DNA from: Caulobacteraceae bacterium
GTDB lineage: Bacteria; Pseudomonadota; Alphaproteobacteria; Caulobacterales; Caulobacteraceae
Assembly (NCBI GenBank): GCA_947475875.1
Contig: CANJME010000003.1
Span: 1-64,000 of the forward strand
DNA length: 64,000 bases
Direction of reading: 5' to 3'
Shown: positions 42,263-51,279 of the stretch, one piece after another
How the letters are laid out: each line of letters starts with the position of its first letter
How positions within the stretch are numbered: position 1 is the first letter of the stretch
Program-made: the position numbers and the translations under genes
The notes under the pieces: model-generated
Database searches by the model: none
What the model was told of the DNA's origin: nothing
What the model saw: the letters and a program-made list of their open reading frames with translations, nothing else

Positions 42263-43924
42263 ATGAGCCGTCTCACCATCCAGACCCGACGCCCAGGCCT
42301 TGGCGGAGCCTTCGCGGGCCTGGCGCTGGAGCTCGCGCCCTATGTCGCCGCCATTGCTGCCTTCCTGGGTGGGGCGATGATGGTGGCCTCCGCCGCGACG
42401 CCGGCAGTTCGCGATCGTTTGACCTTCGTCGCCAAATTCGCGCCGATCGTGGTCATAGAGTTCTCGCACTTTGCGGCCAGCATGGTTGGCCTGCTGCTGA
42501 TGCTGGTTGGCTCCGGCCTGTGGGCCCGCCGGCAGGGAGCTTACTGGGCGGCGCTGGCCCTGCTGATCGTCGGCGCGGCGTTCTCGCTGACCAAGGGGCT
42601 TGAATACGAAGCCGCAGCGCTCTTGCTGATCGTCGCCCTTGGCCTGTGGCCGGCGAGGAAGGCCTTCGACCGGCCCTCGCGTGCCTTTTCAGGCCAGATC
42701 GCCTGGGTGTGGATCCTGGCCGCCGCCGCCGCGGTCATCAGCGCCGGCCTGCTGGGTTTCTGGTCCTACGATCAAAAGGTCTTCACCGATGAGATGCTTT
42801 GGACCTTTGTGCGCGATGGCGACGCCTCACGCTCGGTGCGGGCCGGCGTGGTGGTGGCGCTGGCCACTCTGATCATCGCGCTGTGGTCGCTGTTCTCGAC
42901 GCCGTCGCCCCGCGTCAAACGCCCGGGCCCTGAAGAACTTGCGCAGGTCGCGGCCCTGCTTGACGCCACGCCAGGCGTGCGGGCCGACGCCCGTATCTGG
43001 CTCTCGGGCGATAAGGATTTCCTGTTCTCGGACAGCGGCCAAAGCGTGCTGGCCTATCGCATCCGCCGCCGCCACTGGATTGTGCTGGGAGATCCGGTCG
43101 GTCCCGCGGCTGAGCGAAGCGAGCTCATGTGGCGCCTTGTCGAGGCCGCCGATCGCGCCGGCGGGCGGGCGATCTTCTACGGCGTTTCGGCCGATCTGTT
43201 GCCCAGCCTGGCGGCCATGGGGTTTGTCATGCGGCTGGTGGGTGAGGACGCCATCGTCGATGTCGCCGCCTTCAGCCTTACCGGCAAGGCCCGCCAGAAC
43301 CTGCGCACCGCCTGCAACCGGGCGGCTGGCGAGGGCTGGACGTTCGACGTGCTGCCCCCCGGTTCGGCGAGCGCTCTGGCTCCCGAACTCGCTGCCGTCT
43401 CGGGCGCCTGGCTCGCCCGTCACGCCAGCGGTGAGAAGGGCTTTTCCATGGGGTTTTTCGACCCCGACTATCTCGATCGCGACTATCTTGCCGTGGTGCG
43501 CCGGGAAGGCCGGATCCTGGCCTTCGCCAACCTGCAGACCGCCTCCGATAGCCATGAAGCCGGCATCGATCTGATGCGGCACCTTCCCGAGGCGCCATCG
43601 GGCCTGATGGATTTCCTGCTGGTCAGTCTGATCGAGTGGGCGCGAGCGAACGGCTATGCCGAATTCAACCTCGGCATGGCGCCGCTCTCGGGACTGGAAA
43701 ACCGGCGCCTGGCCCCGATTTTCGCGCGCATCGGGGCCCTGGTCTTCGCCGAGGGCGGGGCGCTCTACAGCTTTCAGGGCCTGCACGCCTTCAAGGCCAA
43801 GTTCGGCCCCGCCTGGCGGCCGGTCTACATGGCCGGCCGGCCGGGCGCGAGCCTGACGCTTGCCTTGCTGGACGTGGCGCTGCTGACGGGCGGTGGCTGG
43901 CGGGGCGTGTTTCTTAAGGGTTGA
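42263..43924 (+). CDS. MprF-like membrane protein with phosphatidylglycerol lysyltransferase-type domain
   Basis: This 553-residue protein has about six hydrophobic spans in residues 15-215, then a soluble DUF2156 domain: FSDSGQSVLAYRIRRRHWIVLGDPVG, LTGKARQNLRTACNRAAGEGW, HLPEAPSGLMDFLLVSLIEWARANGYAEFNLGMAPLSGLE, FKAKFGPAWRPVYM. This matches the synthase part of MprF, which transfers an amino acid from tRNA to phosphatidylglycerol. The membrane part is shorter than the 14-span MprF flippase. Family members of this size may modify lipids or have another acyltransferase role. The ribosome-binding site GGAAGGG is unusually far (about 14 bases) from the ATG. Confidence 0.85.
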   Translation: MSRLTIQTRRPGLGGAFAGLALELAPYVAAIAAFLGGAMMVASAATPAVRDRLTFVAKFAPIVVIEFSHFAASMVGLLLMLVGSGLWARRQGAYWAALALLIVGAAFSLTKGLEYEAAALLLIVALGLWPARKAFDRPSRAFSGQIAWVWILAAAAAVISAGLLGFWSYDQKVFTDEMLWTFVRDGDASRSVRAGVVVALATLIIALWSLFSTPSPRVKRPGPEELAQVAALLDATPGVRADARIWLSGDKDFLFSDSGQSVLAYRIRRRHWIVLGDPVGPAAERSELMWRLVEAADRAGGRAIFYGVSADLLPSLAAMGFVMRLVGEDAIVDVAAFSLTGKARQNLRTACNRAAGEGWTFDVLPPGSASALAPELAAVSGAWLARHASGEKGFSMGFFDPDYLDRDYLAVVRREGRILAFANLQTASDSHEAGIDLMRHLPEAPSGLMDFLLVSLIEWARANGYAEFNLGMAPLSGLENRRLAPIFARIGALVFAEGGALYSFQGLHAFKAKFGPAWRPVYMAGRPGASLTLALLDVALLTGGGWRGVFLKG

Positions 43925-43930
43925 ATTTAC

Positions 43931-45214
43931 TCACCGATATCCGGCCAGTTGGCTGAACGGCAGCGGGGTCGGCGCCCCGGGTTTCACCACCGCCAGTTCG
44001 CCGGCCAGGATGCCTTCCAGGGCGTAGTTCCCCTCATGGCAGGCGTATTCGTAGATGCCGTCCGAAGCCTGGAACTCATATTCACCGCCCCAGTCGGCGT
44101 CCCAGTTGGCCGGCGAGTGGATGTTGAACTGGTAGAGCAGCCGCTGTGGCGAGACCTTGGTGAACTTTTCGGTCAGCACCAGGTCGGCGGCCGAACGACC
44201 GTTGATCTGGTTCTGCGGGTGATAGTTGGCCGTCTCCACCACCAGGCTGTTGCCCTCATAGTGACCCACGGAATCGCCGAACCAGGGCCGCACGCCGTCG
44301 GCGCGGTGCTTGCCCCCGATGCGGACGACCCGCACGTCGTGGATCATCTCGATCCAGATCGCCACCGAGTCCTTGCCCTGGGTGATACGCACATTGTTGT
44401 TGTAGAGCTGCGGCAGCAGCAGGGTGCCGCGGCCTGAGCCGAACGACATGACGCAGCGCTCGGCCAGCGGGTGATTTTCGGGTTGGGTGCCGTCGCGTGC
44501 ACCGCCACCGCCACCGCCACCGCCACCGCCGGCGCCACGGCCGCCGCCCCGACCGCCACCGGCCGCAGCCGCCGCGCCGCCGCGTCCGCCGCCCCGGCCG
44601 GCCGCGAGCGACTCATCGCCCTCTTCGGCGCCCAAGGAGGCGATGGCCTGTGACGTCGCCCGGGCCGGTGGGACCTGCCCGTTGGCAGGGTAGGTAATGA
44701 AGGAGGCGCGAGGCTCGCCATGCACGCGCATGATCGTATCGCCCGGATCGACGAAGCCGCCGTTATAGCCGCAGCCGACGCCGGAGAAGCCGCGCACGTC
44801 GCAGGTCTTGTTGACCTCCTGGGTGGAGAGTTTCGGGTCGGTCCGGGCGTTGCTCTTGTCGATGTCTTCCTGCCGCAGGCCCTCGCGCGCCTTCACCTCG
44901 TCGGGGGTCATGACCAGCCGGTCGCCGTACGAGGCCTGACGCCCAAGCGGCGTCAGCGAGGAGTTCGACCAGGCGCCGCTGACGTCGGGCTGGCCGAAGA
45001 CGTTTTTGGCCGGCTTGAAGCTGCCGTAATAGACCGGCTGAAACGGTCCCACCCTGGGACCCGATGCTGCGGCGGGAGCGGCCGCCTTGGCCGTCGCCTT
45101 GGCCGCCGGTGCGGCGGCTTTGGGCTGGGCGGCGTTCTGGGCGGCCACCACGGCCGGGATCAGGGCGGCGACAAGCGCGCCGGCCAACAGGACGGTTTTC
45201 AGGTTCTTGGTCAC
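43931..45214 (-). CDS. secreted protein with Gly-rich insert, tandem paralogue A
   Basis: The GTG at 45214 is chosen because GAGGAG precedes it by eight bases and the paralogue starts the same way; 427 residues. A signal peptide (TKNLKTVLLAGALVAALIPAVVAAQ) is followed by an Ala/Lys-rich stretch and the shared FGQPDVSGAWSNSSLTPLGRQ. A long Gly/Arg/Ala insert lies at about residues 203-240. The conserved C-terminal half has WIEMIHDVRVVRIGGKHRADGVRPWFGDSVGHYEGNSLVVET and ends with YACHEGNYALEGILAGEL. It resembles secreted proteins annotated only as hypothetical in Caulobacterales and Acidobacteria. Function unknown. Confidence 0.82.
   Translation of the reverse strand: MTKNLKTVLLAGALVAALIPAVVAAQNAAQPKAAAPAAKATAKAAAPAAASGPRVGPFQPVYYGSFKPAKNVFGQPDVSGAWSNSSLTPLGRQASYGDRLVMTPDEVKAREGLRQEDIDKSNARTDPKLSTQEVNKTCDVRGFSGVGCGYNGGFVDPGDTIMRVHGEPRASFITYPANGQVPPARATSQAIASLGAEEGDESLAAGRGGGRGGAAAAAGGGRGGGRGAGGGGGGGGGGARDGTQPENHPLAERCVMSFGSGRGTLLLPQLYNNNVRITQGKDSVAIWIEMIHDVRVVRIGGKHRADGVRPWFGDSVGHYEGNSLVVETANYHPQNQINGRSAADLVLTEKFTKVSPQRLLYQFNIHSPANWDADWGGEYEFQASDGIYEYACHEGNYALEGILAGELAVVKPGAPTPLPFSQLAGYR
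44501..44530. repeat. (ACCGCC)5 hexanucleotide tract inside paralogue A
   Basis: Five exact tandem ACCGCC units encode part of the poly-Gly insert on the minus strand. Gain or loss of one unit would change the insert by two Gly without shifting the frame. Confidence 0.9.
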
Positions 45215-45304
45215 AGCGGCGGCTCCTCGGATATTGTTTTTCATTGCGCCGCCCGTTCACCGGCGGCGATGCAAAATTCTCTGCCGATGGCGGTCTGAAG
45301 TCAA

Positions 45305-46564
45305 TCAGCGCGCGGGCGGCAGCGGCGCTCCCAGCGCCACGAGGTTCCCTGTCAGAATGCCCTCCAGCGCGTAATTGCCCTCATGGCAGGCATATTCGAA
45401 GATGCCGGGCGAGGCCGCGAATTCGTATTCGCCGCCCCAGTCGACGTCCCAGTTAGCCGGCGAGTGGACGTTGAACTGATAGAGCAGCCGGTCCCTGGCC
45501 ACCCGGGTGAACCGCTCGGTCATCACCAGATCCTCGGCCGAGCGGCCCTGGATGCGGTTTTCGGGACGGAAGTTGGTGGTCTCGACCACCAGGGTATTGC
45601 CCTCGTAGTGACCGATGGCGTCGCCGAACCAGTATTTCATGCTGGACGCCGGGTGTTTGCTGTTCAGGCGCACATTGCGCACCTCGTGCACCATCTCGAC
45701 CCAGATGGCGACGGAGTCGCGGCCCTGCTGGATGCGATAGTTATTGTTGTAGAGCTGGTCGGTCATGATCGGGCCGGCGCTGCCGCCGAACGAGGTCAGG
45801 CAGCGCTCGGCCGTGCCGCGCCGCTCCGGGCTGTTTTCCGGATCGAGGCCGCCCCGGCCGCCACCGCCGCCACGACCGCCCGCTGCAGCAGCGCCACCGC
45901 GTCCGCCGGCCGCCGCAGCCGCCGGAGCGCTGCCACGGCCGCCGCCGCGTCCTGCCGGTCCCGCGTCATCGCCCTCGCCCGCCGGACCGACGACCACGGC
46001 CGTGGCGGTCGCCTTGGGGGCCGGTGGCTGACCATTGACCGGATAGGTGATGAACGAGGTCCGAGGCTCGCCGTGCACCCGCATCACCCGGTCGCCCGGG
46101 TCCGTCCAGCCGGCGTTGTAGCCGCAGTTGACGCCGGAATAGCCGGGCACATCGCAGGTGGTGGTGGCGTTCGGGTCGACCACGCTGGGGTCGGTAGGCT
46201 TGTTGGCCCGGGCGATCTGGGTTTGCCGGGTGCCCTCGATGGCGGCGACTTCCTCGGGCGTCATCACCAGGCGATCACCGTAGATCGCCTGCCGGGTCAG
46301 GGAGGATGTCGTGCCATTGCTCCAGGCCCCCGTGATGTCGGGCTGGCCGAAGGCGTTTTTGGAGGGGACAAAGCCCTTGTAGAGCATCGGGGCGGTCGGT
46401 CCCGGCGGCGCCACGCGGGCGGTCGTGGCGGGAGCGGCCCCGACCTTCGCCGGGGCTGAAGCCGCTTTGGGCTGGGCGGCGTTCTGGGCGGCGACGCCCA
46501 GCGGGACCAGGGCGGTGATCATCGCCCCTGACAGCAGGATGGTTTTGAGATGGCGAATGGTCAC
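45305..46564 (-). CDS. secreted protein with Gly-rich insert, tandem paralogue B
   Basis: I start at the GTG 46564 (AAGGGGA upstream, matching paralogue A); 419 residues. A signal peptide (TIRHLKTILLSGAMITALVPLGVAAQ) is followed by a Pro/Ala-rich stretch, FGQPDITGAWSNGTTSSLTRQAIYGDRLVMTPEEV, a Gly/Ala/Arg-rich insert of different length from that of A, then WVEMVHEVRNVRLNSKHPA, WFGDAIGHYEGNTLVVETTNF and the same ending YACHEGNYALEGILTGNL. Both proteins keep CDV/CDVPGYSGVNCGYN cysteines and the terminal YACHEG cysteine, which may form disulfides. The 90-base gap has no terminator, so the two are probably one operon. Function unknown. Confidence 0.82.
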   Translation of the reverse strand: MTIRHLKTILLSGAMITALVPLGVAAQNAAQPKAASAPAKVGAAPATTARVAPPGPTAPMLYKGFVPSKNAFGQPDITGAWSNGTTSSLTRQAIYGDRLVMTPEEVAAIEGTRQTQIARANKPTDPSVVDPNATTTCDVPGYSGVNCGYNAGWTDPGDRVMRVHGEPRTSFITYPVNGQPPAPKATATAVVVGPAGEGDDAGPAGRGGGRGSAPAAAAAGGRGGAAAAGGRGGGGGRGGLDPENSPERRGTAERCLTSFGGSAGPIMTDQLYNNNYRIQQGRDSVAIWVEMVHEVRNVRLNSKHPASSMKYWFGDAIGHYEGNTLVVETTNFRPENRIQGRSAEDLVMTERFTRVARDRLLYQFNVHSPANWDVDWGGEYEFAASPGIFEYACHEGNYALEGILTGNLVALGAPLPPAR

Positions 46565-46629
46565 GGCGGTTCCCCTTTTGGTGAAAATCCTCTGCCTAAG
46601 GCGGGGTGAAGTCAATTATGGTCGGCGCC

Positions 46630-48036
46630 ATGAAACAGAACCTCTACGCTCTGCTGCAATCGCGTTTCCCGGCTGACCGGTCGCGGCCCTGTTTCCTGTT
46701 CCCGGATGGCCGAAGCACAAGCTACGGCGAGCTTGAGCTGGGCGTATCGTGCATGGCGGCCCATCTTCGCGCAACGGGCGTCGGTCCCGGCGACCGGGTG
46801 CTGGTCCAGGCGCCCAAGAGCACCGAGATGATCATGCTCTATCTGGCCTGCCTGCAGACGGGCGCGATCTTCGCACCCCTCAACACCGCCTACACGCCTG
46901 CCGAAGTGAGCTATTTCGTGGGCGACGCCGAGCCCGCCCTGATCGTCACTGACGCCGCCGCCGAGATGGCCGCCGCGTCAGGGCTCGACCCCGATCCGCG
47001 CATTCATGAGGCCAGAAGCGGCGACACCGCATCCCTGATCTACACCTCTGGGACAACCGGCCGCTCGAAGGGCGCCATGCTCACCCACGGCAACCTCGCC
47101 GCCAACGGCCTGGCGCTCACTGAGGCCTGGGGGTTCACCGGGGATGACGTCCTGCTCCACGCCCTGCCGGTCTTCCACGTCCACGGCCTGTTCGTCGCCC
47201 TGCACTGCAGCCTGCTTTCGGGCTCGGCCATGGTGTGGCTAGGCAAATACGAGGACGACCCGATTATCGAGGGCCTGGCCCGCTCAACGGTGATGATGGG
47301 CGTGCCGACGTTCTACACGCGCCTGCTGGACAACCCGCGCTTCACGAAAGAGTCCGCCGCGCACATGCGCCTGTTCGTCTGCGGCTCGGCGCCGCTGCTG
47401 CCCTCCACCTTCGAGGCCTTCGAGGACCGCACCGGCCAGCGCATCCTCGAGCGCTACGGCATGAGCGAGGCGGTTATCATCACGTCAAACCCGCTGAAGG
47501 GGATGCGCATCGCGGGCAGTGTCGGCTATCCCCTGCCGGGTGTGGACCTGCGCATCGGCGGTGGAGAAGAAACCGGCGTCATCCAGATCAAGGGGCCCAG
47601 CGTCTTTTCCGAGTACTGGCGGATGCCGGAGAAGACCAGGGAGGAGTTTACGGCTGACGGCTATTTCATCACCGGTGATGTCGGCCGCCAGGACCCGGAC
47701 GGCCGGGTGTGGATCAGCGGCCGCGCCAAGGACCTGATCATCTCGGGTGGCTACAACGTCTATCCCAAAGAGATCGAACTGATCCTCGACGAGATGGAAG
47801 GCGTCACCGAAAGCGCCGTCATCGGCTGCCCCCACAAGGACTTCGGCGAGGCGGTCATCGCCGTGATTGCCGGAGCCGGCGACGAAGCCGCCGTCATCGC
47901 CGCCGCCCGCCAGCAGCTCGCCGTCTTCAAGGCCCCCAAGCGGGTGTTCTTTGTTGATGACTTGCCCCGCAACGCCATGGGCAAGGTGCAGAAGAACGTG
48001 CTGCGCGAGGCGTACAAGGACGTGTTTTCGGGTTAG
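46630..48036 (+). CDS. malonyl-CoA synthetase-like acyl-CoA synthetase
   Basis: I start at 46630 because MKQNLYALL aligns with the usual N-terminus of MatB-type proteins; an ATG at 46618 is also possible. The 468-residue enzyme has SLIYTSGTTGRSKGAMLTHGNL, the MatB-like segments FAPLNTAYTPAEVSYFVGDAEPALIV and MGVPTFYTRLL, then ERYGMSEAVI, DGYFITGDVGRQDPDGRVWISGRAKDLIISGGYNVYP and the C-terminal catalytic Lys in RNAMGKVQKNVLRE. It should activate malonate or methylmalonate to the CoA thioester. The next gene, a hydrolase, begins 34 bases after its stop. Confidence 0.85.
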   Translation: MKQNLYALLQSRFPADRSRPCFLFPDGRSTSYGELELGVSCMAAHLRATGVGPGDRVLVQAPKSTEMIMLYLACLQTGAIFAPLNTAYTPAEVSYFVGDAEPALIVTDAAAEMAAASGLDPDPRIHEARSGDTASLIYTSGTTGRSKGAMLTHGNLAANGLALTEAWGFTGDDVLLHALPVFHVHGLFVALHCSLLSGSAMVWLGKYEDDPIIEGLARSTVMMGVPTFYTRLLDNPRFTKESAAHMRLFVCGSAPLLPSTFEAFEDRTGQRILERYGMSEAVIITSNPLKGMRIAGSVGYPLPGVDLRIGGGEETGVIQIKGPSVFSEYWRMPEKTREEFTADGYFITGDVGRQDPDGRVWISGRAKDLIISGGYNVYPKEIELILDEMEGVTESAVIGCPHKDFGEAVIAVIAGAGDEAAVIAAARQQLAVFKAPKRVFFVDDLPRNAMGKVQKNVLREAYKDVFSG

Positions 48037-48070
48037 TCTGTCGCCAGAAACCCCATCAGGAGAACCCGGG

Positions 48071-49303
48071 ATGGACGCTCAAACCCAATGGACCGGCCTC
48101 GATGGCCAGCGGCTGACCCGCATCGCTGACCATGTGAACCGGCACTACATCGAGCCTGGCAAGATCGCCGGCTGCCAGGTGCTGGTCGCGCGCAATGGCC
48201 ACGTCGCCTACCAGAAGTCATTCGGCCTGCGTGACCGCGAGCGGGGAACGCGGTGGGGCGACGACACCATCGTGCGGCTCTACTCAATGACCAAGCCGGT
48301 CACCTCCGTGGCGCTGATGATGCTCTACGAGCGGGGCCTGTTTCAGCTCAACGATCCGGTCAGCCGCTACATCCCCTCGTGGAAAGACCACCAGGTCTGG
48401 GTCTCGGGGTCCGGCAAGGCCATGGTCACAGAGCCGCCGAAACGCCCCGTGAGTTTCCGCGACATGCTCTGCCACACCGGTGGCATCGGCTACGGCTCGA
48501 TCCTCAACGCCATCACCGGCATTCCGGCAGACCACCCGGTGGACGCTGCCTACGACAAGGAGGGCGTGAACCGGAACGAGGACCTCGCCAGCTTTGTCGA
48601 CAAGCTCGGTAAGGTTCCGCTGCGCTACCAGCCGGGCGAGCGGTGGATGTATTCGCTGTCAACGGACGTCTGCGGCCGCCTCGTTGAAATCCTCTCCGGC
48701 AAGCGCCTTGATCGTTTCTTTGCCGAGGAAATCCTCGGCCCCCTCGAGATGAACGAGACCGCCTTTCATGTCGCGCCGAAGAATGCCGACCGCTTTGCCG
48801 CCTGCTACAAGCGCGCGCCCGACAAGTCGCTGGCGTTGGAGGACGATCCCACCACCAGCCGCTTCCTGAAGGAGCCCTCCTTCTTCGCCGGCGGCAGCGG
48901 CCTGACCGGGCCCATCGCCGACTACCACCGGTTCTGCGAGATGCTGCGCCGGGGCGGCGAACTGGACGGGGTTCGCCTGATCAGCCCGCGCACCCTCGAT
49001 CTGATGCGCATGAACCACCTGCCGGGCGGCGGTGACCTTGCCAGCCTCGCCATCGGCGGGTTTTCAGAGAGCGCCTATGAAGGCGTCGGCTTTGGCCTTG
49101 GGTTCGCCTCCAGTCTCGACCAGACTGTGACCCAGTGCCTGGGCATCGGCGACTACTACTGGGGGGGCGCTGCCTCGACGATCTTTTGGGTCGACCCGAT
49201 CGAGGACATGACGGTGGTCTTTCTTACCCAGCTGATCCCCTCGGCCACCTTCAATTTCCGCGGCCAGCTCAAGAGCATTGTCTACGGGTCTATCGTCGAT
49301 TGA
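48071..49303 (+). CDS. serine beta-lactamase-fold hydrolase/esterase
   Basis: This 410-residue protein has the beta-lactamase-class-C fold motif SxxK as SMTK in [23 protein letters not shown], and the second catalytic Tyr in [19 protein letters not shown]. The [18 protein letters not shown] region is typical of the EstB/LACTB-like esterases. It has no signal peptide, so it is probably cytoplasmic. It is more likely an esterase or transesterase than a true beta-lactamase. It follows the malonyl-CoA synthetase gene and may share its transcript; a functional link is speculation. Confidence 0.9.
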   Translation: MDAQTQWTGLDGQRLTRIADHVNRHYIEPGKIAGCQVLVARNGHVAYQKSFGLRDRERGTRWGDDTIVRLYSMTKPVTSVALMMLYERGLFQLNDPVSRYIPSWKDHQVWVSGSGKAMVTEPPKRPVSFRDMLCHTGGIGYGSILNAITGIPADHPVDAAYDKEGVNRNEDLASFVDKLGKVPLRYQPGERWMYSLSTDVCGRLVEILSGKRLDRFFAEEILGPLEMNETAFHVAPKNADRFAACYKRAPDKSLALEDDPTTSRFLKEPSFFAGGSGLTGPIADYHRFCEMLRRGGELDGVRLISPRTLDLMRMNHLPGGGDLASLAIGGFSESAYEGVGFGLGFASSLDQTVTQCLGIGDYYWGGAASTIFWVDPIEDMTVVFLTQLIPSATFNFRGQLKSIVYGSIVD

Positions 49304-49454
49304 TCAGGGGGCTTAGGTTACGCGGGTGAATCGGGTAGCCCGCGGCTTAGACTAAACCCTCGCTCACAACACTTGGGCGAGCAAAAAGCCTTGGTCAACC
49401 TTGTCGATAAGAGTTGTTTAAGCATACCCCTTTAGCTTGGCCGTGGAAGAAACC

Positions 49455-50030
49455 ATGCTGCCCAGTGACAAGATCAACTTCGAGAAAATCCAGTTCCTGG
49501 TGGTTGATAGCAACCACCATTCCCTGAACTTGACCACCGCGGTGGTGGCCGGGTTCGGCGCCCACAATATCCTCAAATGCACCACGGTCGCCGAGGCCCG
49601 CGACATCGTCTGCGGGCATCCCATCGACTTCCTGCTGATCTCCGCCCAGATGGCCGATGAGGACGGCTACGCCTTCGTCCGCTGGCTGCGGCGCAAGGCG
49701 CCCGAGGTCAACCGCTTCATCCCCGTCATTGCGCTCTCCAGCCATACCCGCCGGTCCCAGGTGCTGGCCGCCCGTGATTGCGGAGTGCAAGGCGTGATCG
49801 CCAAGCCTCTGGTGCCAAAGGTGTTGATCGAGCGGGCCTTCTGGGTGGCCCACGATGATCGCCGTTACATCGTATGCGAAGGCTATGTCGGCCCTGATCG
49901 CCGGCTCCAGAACCTGGGCCCGCCGCAGGGCATTGAGGGCCGGCGCGAGGAGGACATGCAGGCCGCCGCCGAAGCTTCCGATATCGAGGCCGAGCACGAG
50001 GCCGCCAAGCAAATAGAGGCCGCGCGATGA
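49455..50030 (+). CDS. receiver-like protein without phospho-acceptor Asp (copy 1)
   Basis: I start at 49455 by comparison with copy 2; 191 residues. A CheY-like fold (FLVVDSNHHSLNLTTAVVAGFG, FLLISAQMADEDGYAFVRWLRR, VIALSSHTRRSQVLAARDCGVQGVIAKPLVP) is clear. The phospho-acceptor position is Ser63 instead of Asp, and the second acidic-pocket residue is Ser19, while the Lys of AKPL and the Ser of LSS remain. After the receiver there is a basic motif YVGPDRRLQNLGPPQG and an acidic Ala/Glu tail. Phosphorylation is unlikely, so it should act by constitutive binding. It overlaps the next gene by ATGA. Confidence 0.85.
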   Translation: MLPSDKINFEKIQFLVVDSNHHSLNLTTAVVAGFGAHNILKCTTVAEARDIVCGHPIDFLLISAQMADEDGYAFVRWLRRKAPEVNRFIPVIALSSHTRRSQVLAARDCGVQGVIAKPLVPKVLIERAFWVAHDDRRYIVCEGYVGPDRRLQNLGPPQGIEGRREEDMQAAAEASDIEAEHEAAKQIEAAR

Positions 50031-50515
50031 GCAAGGTCCGCAAGTTCAGGGTCAAGACCAAGCTCTCCACCGTGGCGCTACGCGGCGGTATCACCGCCGC
50101 CGAAGCGCTCAACCGCGCCGATGACGCCCTCGATCCCTACCGGGGCGAGGCGCTGGTGGTGATCGACGCCCTGATGGCCGAAATGGCGGCCAGATTTGGC
50201 CCCGTCGCCGCCGGTCGAGAGGCCGAGGATCTGGAAGATCTCTACATGCTCGCCTCGCGCGTCATCGACGCGTCCATCGGCCTTTCCGAGGCGGGCGTCG
50301 ACCGCGCCGCCCATGCGCTCTGCACCCTGGTTGACCTCAGCCAGGAGAGCGGCGTTCGTGACTGGGAGGCGATCGAGGTGCATCTGGAAGCGCTCCGTCT
50401 GCTGCGCCTGCACGGCCATTCCTTCAGCCTTGCCGAGCAAGAGCGTGTGCTGGACGGGCTGAAGACCGTGACCGCCAAGCGCGTCGGCGATCCCGACGAG
50501 CAGAAGCGCGCCTGA
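50027..50515 (+). CDS. unknown protein between two degenerate receivers
   Basis: This 162-residue protein starts in an ATGA overlap with the preceding receiver-like gene. The N-terminus is basic (MSKVRKFRVKTKLSTVALRGG); the remainder is helical: ALNRADDALDPYRGEALVVIDALMAEMAARFG, EDLYMLASRVIDASIGLSEAGVDRAAHALCTLVDLS. It ends basic (KRVGDPDEQKRA). The helical bundle with no conserved His resembles Hpt-like scaffolds only vaguely. I do not recognise the family. Translational coupling to a receiver-like protein suggests that they form a complex. Confidence 0.75.
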   Translation: MSKVRKFRVKTKLSTVALRGGITAAEALNRADDALDPYRGEALVVIDALMAEMAARFGPVAAGREAEDLEDLYMLASRVIDASIGLSEAGVDRAAHALCTLVDLSQESGVRDWEAIEVHLEALRLLRLHGHSFSLAEQERVLDGLKTVTAKRVGDPDEQKRA

Positions 50516-50593
50516 ACCGCGTGAAACCGCCCAAAAACCACCAAACTGAACAGGGTTTATGGCCCTTTAACCGTTACAGCTCAGCTTAGGGCA

Positions 50594-51112
50594 ATGTTGG
50601 ACAGTCAAAAGCTCAACCTGGAGCGCATCCAGTTTCTGGTCGTCGATGACAACATCCACTCGCGCGACATCACCAGCGCGGTGGTGACCGGCTTTGGCGC
50701 CCGTCACGTTCTGAAATCGGAATCCGCCCAGAAAGCCCGCGACCTGATCTGCGGCAACGTCGTCGATGTGCTGTTGATCGCCGGACGCATGCCGGAGGAA
50801 GACGGCTTTTCCTTCGTGCGCTGGATGCGGCGCAAGGCGCCGGAAGTGAACCGCTTCATCCCGGTGATCGTGCTCAGCTCCCACACCCGCCGCTCCCAGG
50901 TGTTCGAGGCGCGCGACTGCGGCGTTCACGCGGTGATCGCCAAGCCGCTGGTGCCGCGCACCCTGCTCGAACGCACGGTCTGGATGGCCAAGGACACGCG
51001 CATGTTCATCGAGTCCGACACCTACATCGGGCCTGACCGCCGCTTCAAAAATCTCGGCCCCCCCGAGGGCATGCCGGAACAAAGGTCTGACGCCCTGACC
51101 GTCGTCGACTGA
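50594..51112 (+). CDS. receiver-like protein without phospho-acceptor Asp (copy 2)
   Basis: This 172-residue paralogue of 49455-50030 shares long identical stretches (RRKAPEVNRFIPVI, LSSHTRRSQV, IAKPLVP). The phospho-acceptor is Ala63 (VLLIAGRMPEEDG) in place of Asp, while the acidic pair Asp18/Asp19 and the Lys of AKPL are intact. The tail has the same YIGPDRRFKNLGPPEG motif. It lies 78 bases after the unknown gene and may have its own promoter. It is convergent with the EF-hand gene. A signalling role without phosphorylation is inferred. Confidence 0.85.
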   Translation: MLDSQKLNLERIQFLVVDDNIHSRDITSAVVTGFGARHVLKSESAQKARDLICGNVVDVLLIAGRMPEEDGFSFVRWMRRKAPEVNRFIPVIVLSSHTRRSQVFEARDCGVHAVIAKPLVPRTLLERTVWMAKDTRMFIESDTYIGPDRRFKNLGPPEGMPEQRSDALTVVD

Positions 51113-51279
51113 ACGCCTTAGGACCAATCGACATTCAGATTTCGGCGCGTGAACGCGGCGTATTTTAAGACTGAAGGCGTCGAAAACTCCTTGTGGAGGT
51201 CACTCTACGGCGGATTTTTCTTCTGTTCAGACGAAAAATCCGGCCCGCGCCCCACGCCAAACCCGAATTTCGCTTGGTC

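Noticed and set aside
44490..44640. CCACCG-rich tract that could be mistaken for a short CRISPR-like or satellite array
   Set aside because: It is the coding sequence of the Gly-rich insert of a secreted protein; there are no spacers.
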